Shown: positions 32,911 to 41,049 of the stretch, one piece after another | How positions within the stretch are numbered: the first letter of the stretch is position 1 | Layout of the letters: the number at the start of each line of letters is the position of its first letter | Assembly: GCA_009774625.1 (NCBI GenBank) | Contig: VSOB01000017.1 | Location: forward strand, 1 to 51,779 | Origin: Lachnospiraceae bacterium | GTDB lineage: Bacteria; Bacillota; Clostridia; Lachnospirales; Lachnospiraceae | Reading direction: 5' to 3' | Length of the DNA stretch: 51,779 bases | The notes under the pieces: generated by a model | Seen by the model: the letters and a program-made list of their open reading frames with translations, nothing else | Database searches by the model: none | Told to the model about the DNA's origin: nothing | Position numbers and translations under genes: made by a program

Positions 32911-34126
32911 GAAAATGCTGACATTGGAGGCGTTTGAGGAAGCATCGGAAATCGTCAGAAAGGTAACACTGGAGACAAAGCTGGTATACAGCGATTATCT
33001 GAGCAGACTGACGGGAAACAAGATTTATTTAAAACCGGAAAATATGCAGTTTACCGGGGCTTATAAGGTACGCGGCGCTTATTATAAGATGAGTACCCTC
33101 AGTGAAGAGGAGCGCAGAAAAGGGCTGATTACCGCTTCCGCAGGCAATCATGCCCAGGGAGTGGCTTATGCAGCCGGGTGTTACGGGGCAAAAGCCACCA
33201 TCGTAATGCCCACCACCACGCCGCTGATGAAAGTGACAAGGACAAAGAGTTACGGCGCGGAAGTGGTACTGCACGGGGATGTGTACGATGAAGCCTGTGC
33301 GCATGCTTATGAGCTGGCAAAGGAGCATGGCTACACCTTTATTCACCCCTTTGATGATGAAGCGGTGGCCACCGGTCAGGGGACGATTGCAATGGAGATT
33401 TTCAAAGAGCTTCCGTTGGTGGATTATATCCTGGTTCCCGTCGGAGGCGGCGGGCTGGCTACAGGGGTATCCACGCTGGCAAAGCTGCTGAATCCCAAAA
33501 TCAAAGTGATCGGGGTGGAACCGGCAGGCGCCAACTGTATGCAGGAATCCATCAAAAACGGAAAAGCCACCACACTGCCCGGTGTCAATACCATAGCGGA
33601 CGGTACTGCGGTGAAAACGCCCGGAACCAATATTTTCCCGTATATACAGGCCAATCTGGATGATATTCTGACCGTGGAGGATAAGGAGCTGGTGGTGTCG
33701 TTTCTGGATATGGTGGAAAATCATAAAATGGTAGTGGAAAATTCGGGGCTTTTGACAGTGGCCGCACTGAAACAGCTCAAACCGGAAAACAAAAAAGTGG
33801 TTTCGATTTTAAGCGGCGGTAATATGGATATTATCACCATGTCCTCAGTGGTACAACAGGGACTGATTTTCAGGGACAGGATCTTTTCGGTTTCGGTTCT
33901 TTTGCCGGATAAGCCGGGTGAACTCTGCCGGGTGGCTTCTGTGATTGCAAAAGAAAATGGTAATGTGATTAAGCTGGAGCACAATCAGTTTGTATCTACA
34001 AACAGAAATGCTGCCGTGGAACTTCGCATTACAATGGAAGCATTTGGGACCGAGCATAAAAAACAGATTATTTCTGCTCTGGAAAGGGAGCATTACCAGC
34101 CAAGAGTTGTGGCGACCAGTATATAA
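32903..34126 (+). CDS. ilvA: Threonine ammonia-lyase (threonine dehydratase) with ACT domain
   Basis: 407 aa. PLP lysine is Lys55 in F-T-G-A-Y-K-V-R-G-A; the phosphate loop P-V-G-G-G-G-L-A-T-G and the S-G-G-N-M-D segment are present. The last ~75 residues (L-P-D-K-P-G-E-L...) form one ACT domain. It converts threonine to 2-oxobutyrate, either for isoleucine synthesis or for catabolism; the single short ACT domain is of the TdcB/IlvA2 type, so the name ilvA is tentative. ATG 32903 is inside the end of ftsY, behind GGAGTGGGA. Being coupled to ftsY is unexpected functionally. Confidence 0.92.
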   Translation: MSEKMLTLEAFEEASEIVRKVTLETKLVYSDYLSRLTGNKIYLKPENMQFTGAYKVRGAYYKMSTLSEEERRKGLITASAGNHAQGVAYAAGCYGAKATIVMPTTTPLMKVTRTKSYGAEVVLHGDVYDEACAHAYELAKEHGYTFIHPFDDEAVATGQGTIAMEIFKELPLVDYILVPVGGGGLATGVSTLAKLLNPKIKVIGVEPAGANCMQESIKNGKATTLPGVNTIADGTAVKTPGTNIFPYIQANLDDILTVEDKELVVSFLDMVENHKMVVENSGLLTVAALKQLKPENKKVVSILSGGNMDIITMSSVVQQGLIFRDRIFSVSVLLPDKPGELCRVASVIAKENGNVIKLEHNQFVSTNRNAAVELRITMEAFGTEHKKQIISALEREHYQPRVVATSI

Positions 34127-34201
34127 GAGCGGGCAGACCTGCGTAAAGCGGGTAATCTGAATGGGGAAATCATAAAATCTGCAGAAAAATGAGGAACTGG
34201 T

Positions 34202-35068
34202 ATGGAAAAAAAGCGTATCGGGCGCAAGATTAAAAATTATGTGATGATCACACTGGCTTCGCTGATTTATGCAGCGGGGGTCAGCCTGTTTCTGGATCCC
34301 AATAATCTGGCGCCGGGCGGAATTACAGGAATCGCCATATTGATTAACCGGTTTACAGGAATCGGGACAGGTATGCTGATTTTGCTGCTGAATGTCCCGC
34401 TGATCCTGTTGGGGATCTGGAAATTCGGCTGGAAATTTATTCTGTCCACTTTTTATGCTATTTTTGCGGTTTCCGTAGCTACTGATATTTTTGCGCCGAA
34501 AGGCGCTCTGACAAATGAGCCGATTCTGGCGGCCATAGCAGGAGGAGCGCTGACGGCGGCTGCGCTGGGGATCGTGTTTCGGGCAGGCGCCACCACCGGC
34601 GGCATGGATATCATCATCAAGGTGCTGCGGATCCGATATCCACACATGCGGACCGGTTCTTTGTTTTTGATAACAGACGTTATGATTGCGTCCCTTTCCG
34701 GGCTGGTATTTGGAAACATAGATGTGGTACTGTATGCCCTGATTGCGGTTTTTATTATGTCTTTTGTATTGGATATGGTGCTTTACGGCACAGACGAGGC
34801 CAAGCTGATCTATATTATCAGTGACAGTCCTGAGAAAATCACAGAACGGATACTGGGAGAAATCGATATTGGTGTTACGTATCTGCAGGGCAAGGGCGCC
34901 TACAGCAGCCAGGATAAAAAAGTCATTATGTGTGTGACGAAAAAGCAGCAGGCTCCCGGAATAGAAAGCATTATCAAAGAAGAGGATCCGGGCGCTTTCA
35001 TGATTATTACAAGCGCCTCCGAAATATACGGAGAAGGCTACAAAAATATATTTGCGGACAAAATCTGA
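34202..35068 (+). CDS. YitT family membrane protein (DUF161/DUF2179)
   Basis: 288 aa: about five to six membrane helices (1-~200) beginning with the Y-A-A-G-V-S-L-F-L-D-P-N-N-L-A-P-G-G motif, then a soluble C-terminal DUF2179-type domain with Y-L-Q-G-K-G-A-Y-S. Function of the family is not firmly known. Start ATG 34202 behind GAGGAAC. Its stop lies one base from the stop of the convergent small gene on the minus strand. The 75 bases before it show nothing notable. Confidence 0.9.
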   Translation: MEKKRIGRKIKNYVMITLASLIYAAGVSLFLDPNNLAPGGITGIAILINRFTGIGTGMLILLLNVPLILLGIWKFGWKFILSTFYAIFAVSVATDIFAPKGALTNEPILAAIAGGALTAAALGIVFRAGATTGGMDIIIKVLRIRYPHMRTGSLFLITDVMIASLSGLVFGNIDVVLYALIAVFIMSFVLDMVLYGTDEAKLIYIISDSPEKITERILGEIDIGVTYLQGKGAYSSQDKKVIMCVTKKQQAPGIESIIKEEDPGAFMIITSASEIYGEGYKNIFADKI

Positions 35069-35069
35069 A

Positions 35070-35423
35070 TCAGGCAGGGAAATAATAGACAGTGCCGAAG
35101 GCCTGAATCTTTGTATCTGTCGTGTCGGCTGTATCTGCGGCAGCATAGCCCTGATCTCTCAGATAGGCTTCAAATATCTGCCGTGTGCCTGAATTGGCGG
35201 AAACTTCTGCGCCATCGGCTGTCAGGACACGGACGCTCATATCCTGTCCGTTTAAAATAGGGCCGATCAGAATGTTTTCACAGCCCTGGACAAAATTCCT
35301 GTGTGAAATGGATTTGTATAAATCACTGGTAAACTGGACCTGATTGTGAATCGGATCGTATATCAGATAATTTTTTTCTGTGTCCCGTTCGGATTTGTGA
35401 TATTTTTTAAAAATCATTTCCAT
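35070..35423 (-). CDS. Hypothetical protein
   Basis: 117 aa. I do not recognise it. It has a basic N-terminus (F-K-K-Y-H-K-S-E-R), no signal peptide or membrane helix, a mixed alpha/beta composition and a Thr/Asp/Ala-rich stretch near residue 97 (A-A-D-T-A-D-T-T-D-T). The gene looks real because ATG 35423 sits seven bases behind a perfect AGGAGGT (minus strand) and it is read away from the AraC-type gene, with a TATAGT -10 candidate near 35450. It is convergent with yitT. Confidence 0.7.
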   Translation of the reverse strand: MEMIFKKYHKSERDTEKNYLIYDPIHNQVQFTSDLYKSISHRNFVQGCENILIGPILNGQDMSVRVLTADGAEVSANSGTRQIFEAYLRDQGYAAADTADTTDTKIQAFGTVYYFPA

Positions 35424-35496
35424 ACCTGCCACCTCCTGGTAGTTCTACTATAGCAGGCATTATTTCATAGTTAAATAATAAATACTGCTTTGATTA

Positions 35497-35525
35497 TTGC
35501 AAAAAGTGCTTTCCTGTGTCATACT
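35497..35525 (+). promoter_or_regulatory. Candidate promoter of the AraC-type gene
   Basis: TTGCAA (35497-35502), 17-base spacer, CATACT (35520-35525), about 48 bases upstream of the ATG at 35580. Each box has four or more consensus bases; moderate support. Confidence 0.5.
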
Positions 35526-35579
35526 GACCCAAAAGAGAGAAGCAAACAGGCAGAGAGCGGCGAGAGGCAGGGGAACAGT

Positions 35580-36458
35580 ATGGAAAATTATGAGAAAACA
35601 GGATATTTGCGGGAACCTTTCCGGTTGTTTCATTTAAAGGACAGCTATGGCGGAGAGATGCAGCTTCATTATCATGATTTTTATAAAATCATTGTGTTTT
35701 ACGGGGGCAATGTGACCTATATGATCGAGGGCAGATCCTATGTACTGGAGCCGGGAGATATCGTACTGGTAAACCGGTTTGATATTCACAAGCCCACAAT
35801 AGACAATGCAGTGCCCTATGAGAGAACAGTGCTTTATATTTCCGGCCAGTGTCTGGAGGGCAGCCGCCGGGAAAACTATGATTCCATGCTTTGTTTTTCT
35901 CAGGCAGCGGAGAAAAAATCCTATGTACTGCGGGTGAAAGCGTTTGCGGATACGGAGGCCGGGAGACTGCTGGCCCGGATGGAGGCAGGTAAGAAGCGGT
36001 ATGGCTGGGAACGTGAAATGGCGCTTTTGTTCGAGCTGTTCCTGCTGGCGGTAAACCGGCTTTGTCTGGAAGAGGAAACAGAAAAGAGAAGCCGGCCGGG
36101 GGCCATATACAATCCTAAAGTGATGGATTTATTGGCCTATCTGCGGGAACATCTGTTTGAGGAGATTTCCATTGACGGGCTGGCGGAGACTTTTTATATC
36201 AGCAAATATCATATGATGCGTCTGTTTAAACAGGAAACCGGCTATACGATCCACCGTTATGTGACGGAAAAAAGAATTGCGGCAGCCAAAGAAAAGCTGC
36301 TGAACGGACTGTCTGCGGCAAAGGTAAGCGAGGAATGCGGATTTCAGGATTATTCCACATTCCTGCGTGCGTTTCAGAGCTGTGTGCATATGACGCCTAC
36401 GGCGTTTGCAGAAGCCCGGAAAGCCCGGAGCTGGGGTGCAGAGCGTAATCTTCCGTAA
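35580..36458 (+). CDS. AraC-family transcriptional regulator with cupin sensor
   Basis: 292 aa. N-terminal cupin-like domain (about 15-140) with L-H-Y-H-D-F-Y and L-E-P-G-D-I-V-L-V-N; C-terminal double helix-turn-helix (about 185-285) with I-S-K-Y-H-M-M-R-L-F-K and E-C-G-F-Q-D-Y-S-T-F-L-R-A-F. Such regulators often sense sugars. ATG 35580 behind AGGCAGGGGA; a longer frame from 35490 is upstream of or at the promoter. Its last 62 bases overlap the end of the convergent apbE gene. Target genes are not evident. Confidence 0.92.
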   Translation: MENYEKTGYLREPFRLFHLKDSYGGEMQLHYHDFYKIIVFYGGNVTYMIEGRSYVLEPGDIVLVNRFDIHKPTIDNAVPYERTVLYISGQCLEGSRRENYDSMLCFSQAAEKKSYVLRVKAFADTEAGRLLARMEAGKKRYGWEREMALLFELFLLAVNRLCLEEETEKRSRPGAIYNPKVMDLLAYLREHLFEEISIDGLAETFYISKYHMMRLFKQETGYTIHRYVTEKRIAAAKEKLLNGLSAAKVSEECGFQDYSTFLRAFQSCVHMTPTAFAEARKARSWGAERNLP

Positions 36459-37425
36459 TAAAAACCGCCTCGATGCCCGGCAGAGATTCGATGTATGCCA
36501 TGCCCTTATCCAGGCCCAGAAGAAAGCAGGCTGTGCTTAAGATGTCACCGTCTGTGGAGGAGTCGGACAGAATGGTGACGCCAAGCAGGCCGTTTTGCTC
36601 CGGCATTCCTGTCCGGGGATTCAGCAGATGATGATAACGTACTCCGTCCGCTTCAAAATATCGTTCATAGACACCGGAGGATACGAGGGAAGCATCTGAG
36701 ACAGAGAGGACGGCGATGGGATTGCCTCTTAAGTCAAAAGGTCTCTGGATGCCCAGTCTGAACGGCGAGCCGTCCGGCTTGCTGCCCAGTGTCAGCACAT
36801 TTCCGCCCAGATTGATCACGGCGCTTTTGATCCCCTGCTCTTCCAGATAGTCTTTTAGTCTGTCCGCAATATAGCCTTTGGCAATACAACCAAGATCCAG
36901 CGCCGCTCCTGCCTCTTTTAATGCGACCGTAGTACCGTTTATCTGCACCTTTTGGTAGTCCACACAGGGAAGCAGCTCCTGAATCTGCCGGTGGTCAGGC
37001 AGGGTATGGATACCGGTCAGGGCATCGGAAGAAAAATTCCACAGAGTGGAAAGCGGCGCAATGGTGATGTCAACGGCGCCGTCTGTTTCCCGGCAGTAAT
37101 ACAGCGCTGTCTGAAGCAGCCCGGCGGTTTCTTCAGATACCTGAACAGGAGCGCCGCCTGCATGGTTGATGTTCCAGATATCGCTTCCTTCTTTTGTACG
37201 GCTGAACATATCTTCATACCTGCCGCACAGTGCAAAACAGTTATGAAACAGCGTTTCACAGTCAGAGGGGGAGAGAGAGCCGGTATCGTACAGGGTAATG
37301 GTAACGGAAGTGTCCAGGTAGAAATCTGTTTGCGACACAGGTGTCATATCCTTTCCGCAGCCTGAAAGAAGGAGGCTGAGAAGAAAAAAGAAGCAGATGC
37401 TTATAAGAAATGTCTTTGCTTTCAT
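36397..37425 (-). CDS. apbE: FAD:protein FMN transferase, lipoprotein
   Basis: 342 aa. Signal sequence with lipobox L-L-S-G-C (Cys23), so it is anchored to the outside of the membrane. ApbE features: F-Y-L-D-T-S-V-T-I-T-L-Y, V-D-I-T-I-A-P-L, D-L-G-C-I-A-K-G-Y-I-A-D and V-I-N-L-G-G-N-V; T-D-G-D-I-L-S-T-A near the C-terminus. It attaches FMN to threonine of flavoproteins such as Rnf or Nqr subunits; none is encoded here. ATG 37425 follows AAAGGA; the frame upstream to 37506 lacks a ribosome site. Confidence 0.93.
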   Translation of the reverse strand: MKAKTFLISICFFFLLSLLLSGCGKDMTPVSQTDFYLDTSVTITLYDTGSLSPSDCETLFHNCFALCGRYEDMFSRTKEGSDIWNINHAGGAPVQVSEETAGLLQTALYYCRETDGAVDITIAPLSTLWNFSSDALTGIHTLPDHRQIQELLPCVDYQKVQINGTTVALKEAGAALDLGCIAKGYIADRLKDYLEEQGIKSAVINLGGNVLTLGSKPDGSPFRLGIQRPFDLRGNPIAVLSVSDASLVSSGVYERYFEADGVRYHHLLNPRTGMPEQNGLLGVTILSDSSTDGDILSTACFLLGLDKGMAYIESLPGIEAVFITEDYALHPSSGLSGLLQTP

Positions 37426-37529
37426 GGAAAATCCTTTCGCTTGTATTTTCAGGTGAAGTATTATATGATAGGGAAAAAGTATAGCATGTATTTTGCAAGA
37501 AAACAACGGCTTTGGATAAAGGAGCGTTT

Positions 37530-38645
37530 ATGAGACTGTCAGATGATTTTGATGATAAAAATTCGGGAGTTCCGCTTATATATATGATGGTGGGTGTTCT
37601 TTTGTTTGCGGTTACGGTGATCGGGGCGGTGGTGCTTACGAACAAAAAGCCTTCCGGGAACACACAGGGTGCAGATATCAGCAGGGAAACCGCAGAGGCG
37701 GATACAGGGAGAGAGGATGCTGCCGGGCTGCCGGCGGACGGGACAGATCCCTATATATCCGGCAGTACACTGACCAGCGACGATCTGGATTTCTGGCATA
37801 TGTATGACGAGACAGAGAGCCCGGAGGAGGAAGAAGAGAGAAAGAAAAAAGAGAAGGAAAAAGAAAAGGAGCAGGATCCTTCCACCGACGGCAGACATAC
37901 CAGGCTGGTGGCAGAGGACGGAACAGAGGAGTGGGTCAGCATCAATCCCTATCTGACCAAGAATACCTATGACTATTCCGGCCTGGTCTATCAGTATCCG
38001 ATTATGAAATATTATGAGGACAGTGAAAGAGTGTCCCGTGTGGGCATCCGGGTATCGGCAGAGGACGGGGACATCAATTTTGGCAGGCTGAAAAAGGCCG
38101 GGGTGGAATTTGCCATGATACAGATCGGTTCCAGAGGGTATGGAAGCGGCAATCTGATGGCGGATGATATGTTTTATGAAAATGTCAGAAAGGCCACCGA
38201 GGCCGGTATGGATATCGGCGTCACCTTTTTTTCCCAGGCAGTGACCAAGGAGGAAGCGCTGGAGGAGGCCAACCGGGTCATTGAAGGGCTGCAGGGATTT
38301 ACCGTGGTCTATCCGGTGGCATTTGATATGGAATATGTGAAAAATGATACGGCGCGGGTACAGGGCCTGTCCAGGGACAGCAAGACGGAGATCGCCAGGA
38401 CATTTCTGGATGCGGTAGAGCAGGCGGGCTATAAAGTGATGCTCTATGGTGATAAGGAATGGCTGGTCCGCAGAGTGGACTTGTCCAAGCTGATCAGTTA
38501 TGATGTCTGGCTTACCCAGGATCAGGACACACCGGATTATCCGTATCGGTATACCATGTGGGAATATACGAAAAATGCCAAGCTGGACGGCATCAGTGAG
38601 CCGGCCAAGCTGAGTATCTGTATGATCGACTATGCTTCCAAATAG
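37530..38645 (+). CDS. Membrane-anchored GH25 lysozyme-like hydrolase
   Basis: 371 aa. One transmembrane helix near the N-terminus (about 18-37), a disordered stretch with a Glu/Lys block (E-E-E-E-E-R-K-K-K-E-K-E-K near 103-120), then a GH25 domain (~175-371). G-I-R-V-S-A-E-D-G-D-I-N-F, F-A-M-I-Q-I-G-S-R-G-Y and Y-P-V-A-F-D-M-E-Y with the catalytic Asp-x-Glu are visible. It should cleave muramic acid bonds of peptidoglycan outside the membrane. ATG 37530 behind AAAGGAG; a TTG 18 bases earlier is unlikely. hisB follows after 75 bases with its own ribosome site. Confidence 0.88.
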   Translation: MRLSDDFDDKNSGVPLIYMMVGVLLFAVTVIGAVVLTNKKPSGNTQGADISRETAEADTGREDAAGLPADGTDPYISGSTLTSDDLDFWHMYDETESPEEEEERKKKEKEKEKEQDPSTDGRHTRLVAEDGTEEWVSINPYLTKNTYDYSGLVYQYPIMKYYEDSERVSRVGIRVSAEDGDINFGRLKKAGVEFAMIQIGSRGYGSGNLMADDMFYENVRKATEAGMDIGVTFFSQAVTKEEALEEANRVIEGLQGFTVVYPVAFDMEYVKNDTARVQGLSRDSKTEIARTFLDAVEQAGYKVMLYGDKEWLVRRVDLSKLISYDVWLTQDQDTPDYPYRYTMWEYTKNAKLDGISEPAKLSICMIDYASK

Positions 38646-38720
38646 GAGCCATGCCGGACAATACGAAGCAGGGCAGTCTGTATAAAAAGTATATGAGCGG
38701 CACAAAGGAGGAACAGAAAT

Positions 38721-39311
38721 ATGGAACAGAGAACGGCGCAGGTAAAGCGCTGCACCAGAGAAACCGATATTACAGCCCGGCTGAATCTGGACGGAAGCGG
38801 GATCTGCCGGGCAGAGAGCGGGATCGGCTTTCTGGATCATATGCTGGACGGATTTGCCAGACACGGACTGTTTGATCTGGAGCTTACATGTAAGGGAGAT
38901 TTGCAGGTGGACTGTCATCATACCGTTGAGGATGTGGGAATCGTTCTGGGAGAGGCCATCCGACAGGCTCTGGGAGAAAAGAAAGCCATCCGGCGCTATG
39001 GCAGTATGCTGCTGCCGATGGACGAAGCGTTGGTATTGTGTGCTATTGATCTGTCGGGACGCCCTTATCTGAGCTTTGAGGAAACCTATACAGTGGACAG
39101 AATCGGCGATCTGGACACAGAGATGATTCATGACTTTTTTTATGCCGTTTCTTATTCGGCCGGGATGAATCTGCATCTGAAACAGATCAGCGGTGTGAAC
39201 AATCATCATATTGCAGAGGCCAGTTTTAAGGCATTTGCCAAAGCGCTGGACGAAGCGACGATGCAGGAACCCCGTATAGACGGCGTGTGGTCTACGAAGG
39301 GAATGCTGTAG
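38721..39311 (+). CDS. hisB: Imidazoleglycerol-phosphate dehydratase
   Basis: 196 aa, single-domain HisB. Metal-binding signatures are present in both repeats: G-F-L-D-H-M-L-D-G-F-A-R-H, D-C-H-H-T-V-E-D-V and N-N-H-H-I-A-E-A-S-F-K. It dehydrates imidazoleglycerol phosphate in histidine synthesis. ATG 38721 behind AAAGGAGGAAC. No other his gene is in the window, so the gene is separated from the rest of the pathway. Its last 20 bases overlap the end of the convergent AP2-domain gene. Confidence 0.96.
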   Translation: MEQRTAQVKRCTRETDITARLNLDGSGICRAESGIGFLDHMLDGFARHGLFDLELTCKGDLQVDCHHTVEDVGIVLGEAIRQALGEKKAIRRYGSMLLPMDEALVLCAIDLSGRPYLSFEETYTVDRIGDLDTEMIHDFFYAVSYSAGMNLHLKQISGVNNHHIAEASFKAFAKALDEATMQEPRIDGVWSTKGML

Positions 39312-40128
39312 GGGCATTGTCGTCTGGCAGGGCGGCAGATTCCGGTCTGTAAGACAGAATGCGGGGGGAGACAGGTATTTTGTCGTACAGGTCGGCATAG
39401 AGAGACGGAGAGACATTTTCCATGTAATTGGGGACATACTGCCTGGTACTCCCTGCTTTTTTCAAAAGATCTATGGCTTTGTTATAGGCAATGGCGGCCT
39501 GTATGTCCGTTTCATAATAACCGATGATATAGTCTCCGTTGATATGGATTTTGGCTTTGTAGTATGGTTTCCCGGCCTTTGTGACCCGGCTGACGCCGTG
39601 GAAGCAGTTGATGATTTCGAGGTTTTCATAACGGAAATCCAGATCGTCTCCGTTGACAAAGCGAAAGTCCCGGCCTTCCACCGCATAGTTTTTAATGCCA
39701 TAACGTGCCCCGATGCCGGTCTGCATACCATAATCGGAAATGAACAGACGGCCTCCCCGTTTCATGATTTTGTGAGAAGAATAATAAAATAAATCATCCA
39801 GGTCAAATTTCAGGACAGTGTCCTGCGTCAGATAATATTCAAAGTATCGGATGCGGATATAGATGGGATTGGCAATGTACAGCCCGTTGTCCCGAAAATT
39901 CATCAGACTGACCCATTTCCCGAAAGGAAGGGACAGATCGGAGTGGTAAGACAAAAAGGTGACGGTTTTGTCGTTCAGAATGTGCAGCGCTTCCCGGTAT
40001 GCCTGATGGGCAGTCCGGGCAGAGGAAAAACTGCCGAGACTGATGTGTTTGCTGCGGTATGTGACGGAAGCGCGGAAATAGACGCTGCCGTCTTTTTTTT
40101 GTGCGGTAAAAACACCGGGCAGTTGCAT
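39292..40128 (-). CDS. Two AP2-like domains around a degenerate HNH domain; putative DNA-binding protein
   Basis: 278 aa. Residues ~4-52 (P-G-V-F-T-A-Q-K-K-D-G-S-V-Y-F-R-A, then L-G-S-F-S-S-A-R-T-A-H-Q-A-Y) and ~177-226 (H-G-V-S-R-V-T-K-A-G-K-P-Y-Y-K-A-K, then A-A-I-A-Y-N-K-A) each look like an AP2/ERF-type DNA-binding domain. Between them, F-R-F-V-N-G-D-D-L-D-F-R-Y-E-N-L-E-I-I (155-173) resembles the core of HNH_3 homing endonucleases (H-I-N-G-x-x-x-D-N-R-x-E-N-L) but the key His is Phe/absent and Asn is Phe. So it looks like a homing-endonuclease relative that kept DNA binding and lost cutting. ATG 40128 is behind AAGGAG; the longer frame to 40185 lacks a ribosome site. Confidence 0.72.
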   Translation of the reverse strand: MQLPGVFTAQKKDGSVYFRASVTYRSKHISLGSFSSARTAHQAYREALHILNDKTVTFLSYHSDLSLPFGKWVSLMNFRDNGLYIANPIYIRIRYFEYYLTQDTVLKFDLDDLFYYSSHKIMKRGGRLFISDYGMQTGIGARYGIKNYAVEGRDFRFVNGDDLDFRYENLEIINCFHGVSRVTKAGKPYYKAKIHINGDYIIGYYETDIQAAIAYNKAIDLLKKAGSTRQYVPNYMENVSPSLYADLYDKIPVSPRILSYRPESAALPDDNAPTAFPS

Positions 40129-40250
40129 AAGCGGCTCCTTTGATGCTGTTATTTGTGTTCTGTAGCTGTGATTCTTTCTTATCATAACACAAAGAATATG
40201 TTCTTACCAGCGGCGGTTTTCCGGATGAATTACATAAATTTTCCAGTTTT

Positions 40251-40279
40251 TTGCATAATTCTGGTACAACCTGTATAGA
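40251..40279 (+). promoter_or_regulatory. Candidate promoter of the SleB-domain gene
   Basis: TTGCAT (40251-40256), 17-base spacer, TATAGA (40274-40279). The predicted start near 40286 lies after the ATG at 40285 and before the ATG at 40300, supporting the latter as the translation start. Confidence 0.55.
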
Positions 40280-40299
40280 ATGATATGGGTGAAGATATT

Positions 40300-40917
40300 A
40301 TGTATAGAAAATATGTTCTTTCGCTTTTCCTTTGTAATATGATCGTTCTGGCTTCCTTCTGCTGCCTGAAAATCGTGGAACGGAGCCGTTATGCTGCAAC
40401 ACCTGCTTTTCGTATGCAGTTGCAGGAAGGACTCCGGGAAGAGGAAGCCAGCAGTATGATCGGCAGTATAGACCGGGCGGATTCCGGGCAGAGAGTCATC
40501 GATTATCAGGTGCTGGAACGGCAGGCGGAATACCTCTCCGAAAAGGATTTCCAGATTTTATGCAGAATCGTGGAAGCAGAGGCCGGAGGCGAGGATTTAA
40601 ACGGCAGAATACTGGTGGCAAACGTGATTTTAAACCGGGTCAGAGACAGTGCATTTCCGAATACGGTGGAAGGTGTGGTATTTCAGAAAAGCAACGGGTC
40701 CTTCCAGTTTTCTCCGATCCGGGACGGACGTTATCAGCGGGTCAAAGTTTCGGATGAAACGATAGAAGCAGTGGAACGGGCGCTTTTGGGTGAAGATTAT
40801 TCAGAAGGGGCTCTCTATTTTGTGTCCAGAAAAGGCGCCGCACCGGAGAAAATGCAGTGGTTTGACAATCATCTGACCCGTCTGTTCCAATATGGGGGAC
40901 ATGAATTTTTTTCCTGA
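40300..40917 (+). CDS. Cell wall hydrolase, SleB (Hydrolase_2) domain
   Basis: 205 aa. One N-terminal hydrophobic segment (residues 5-24; signal anchor or cleaved signal), then the SleB/CwlJ-type catalytic domain (~75-200). Visible: L-C-R-I-V-E-A-E-A-G-G-E with the likely catalytic Glu, V-A-N-V-I-L-N-R-V and S-N-G-S-F-Q-F-S-P. Family members are lytic transglycosylases of spore cortex. There is no N-terminal peptidoglycan-binding domain and no ypeB partner, so it may act on vegetative or forespore wall rather than as the main germination enzyme. Confidence 0.86.
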   Translation: MYRKYVLSLFLCNMIVLASFCCLKIVERSRYAATPAFRMQLQEGLREEEASSMIGSIDRADSGQRVIDYQVLERQAEYLSEKDFQILCRIVEAEAGGEDLNGRILVANVILNRVRDSAFPNTVEGVVFQKSNGSFQFSPIRDGRYQRVKVSDETIEAVERALLGEDYSEGALYFVSRKGAAPEKMQWFDNHLTRLFQYGGHEFFS

Positions 40918-40962
40918 GAGTGGACAAGCGGGTGTGTTTGTCCATAAATCCCCGGCTGCCTG

Positions 40963-40991
40963 TTGCGGGAAGAACTACTTTGTGGTATACT
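40963..40991 (+). promoter_or_regulatory. Candidate promoter of thrC
   Basis: TTGCGG (40963-40968), 17-base spacer, TATACT (40986-40991), about 60 bases upstream of the thrC ATG. The -35 is weak; the -10 is good. No leader peptide, T-box or terminator is seen in the short leader. Confidence 0.5.
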
Positions 40992-41049
40992 TTGGCATGG
41001 CTGCACTGACAGGGAGAGCCGCAATTGAGTTACGAAAGGAAAGACATAG

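Noticed and set aside
37539..39437. 632-aa minus-strand open frame across the GH25 gene and hisB
   Set aside because: Antisense to two recognised genes; composition is rich in His, Arg, Cys and Gln as expected for a shadow frame.
40193..40320. Two copies of AATATGTTCTT near 40200 and 40310 as a possible operator pair
   Set aside because: One lies inside the SleB-domain coding region; the motif is short, A/T-rich and can occur by chance.
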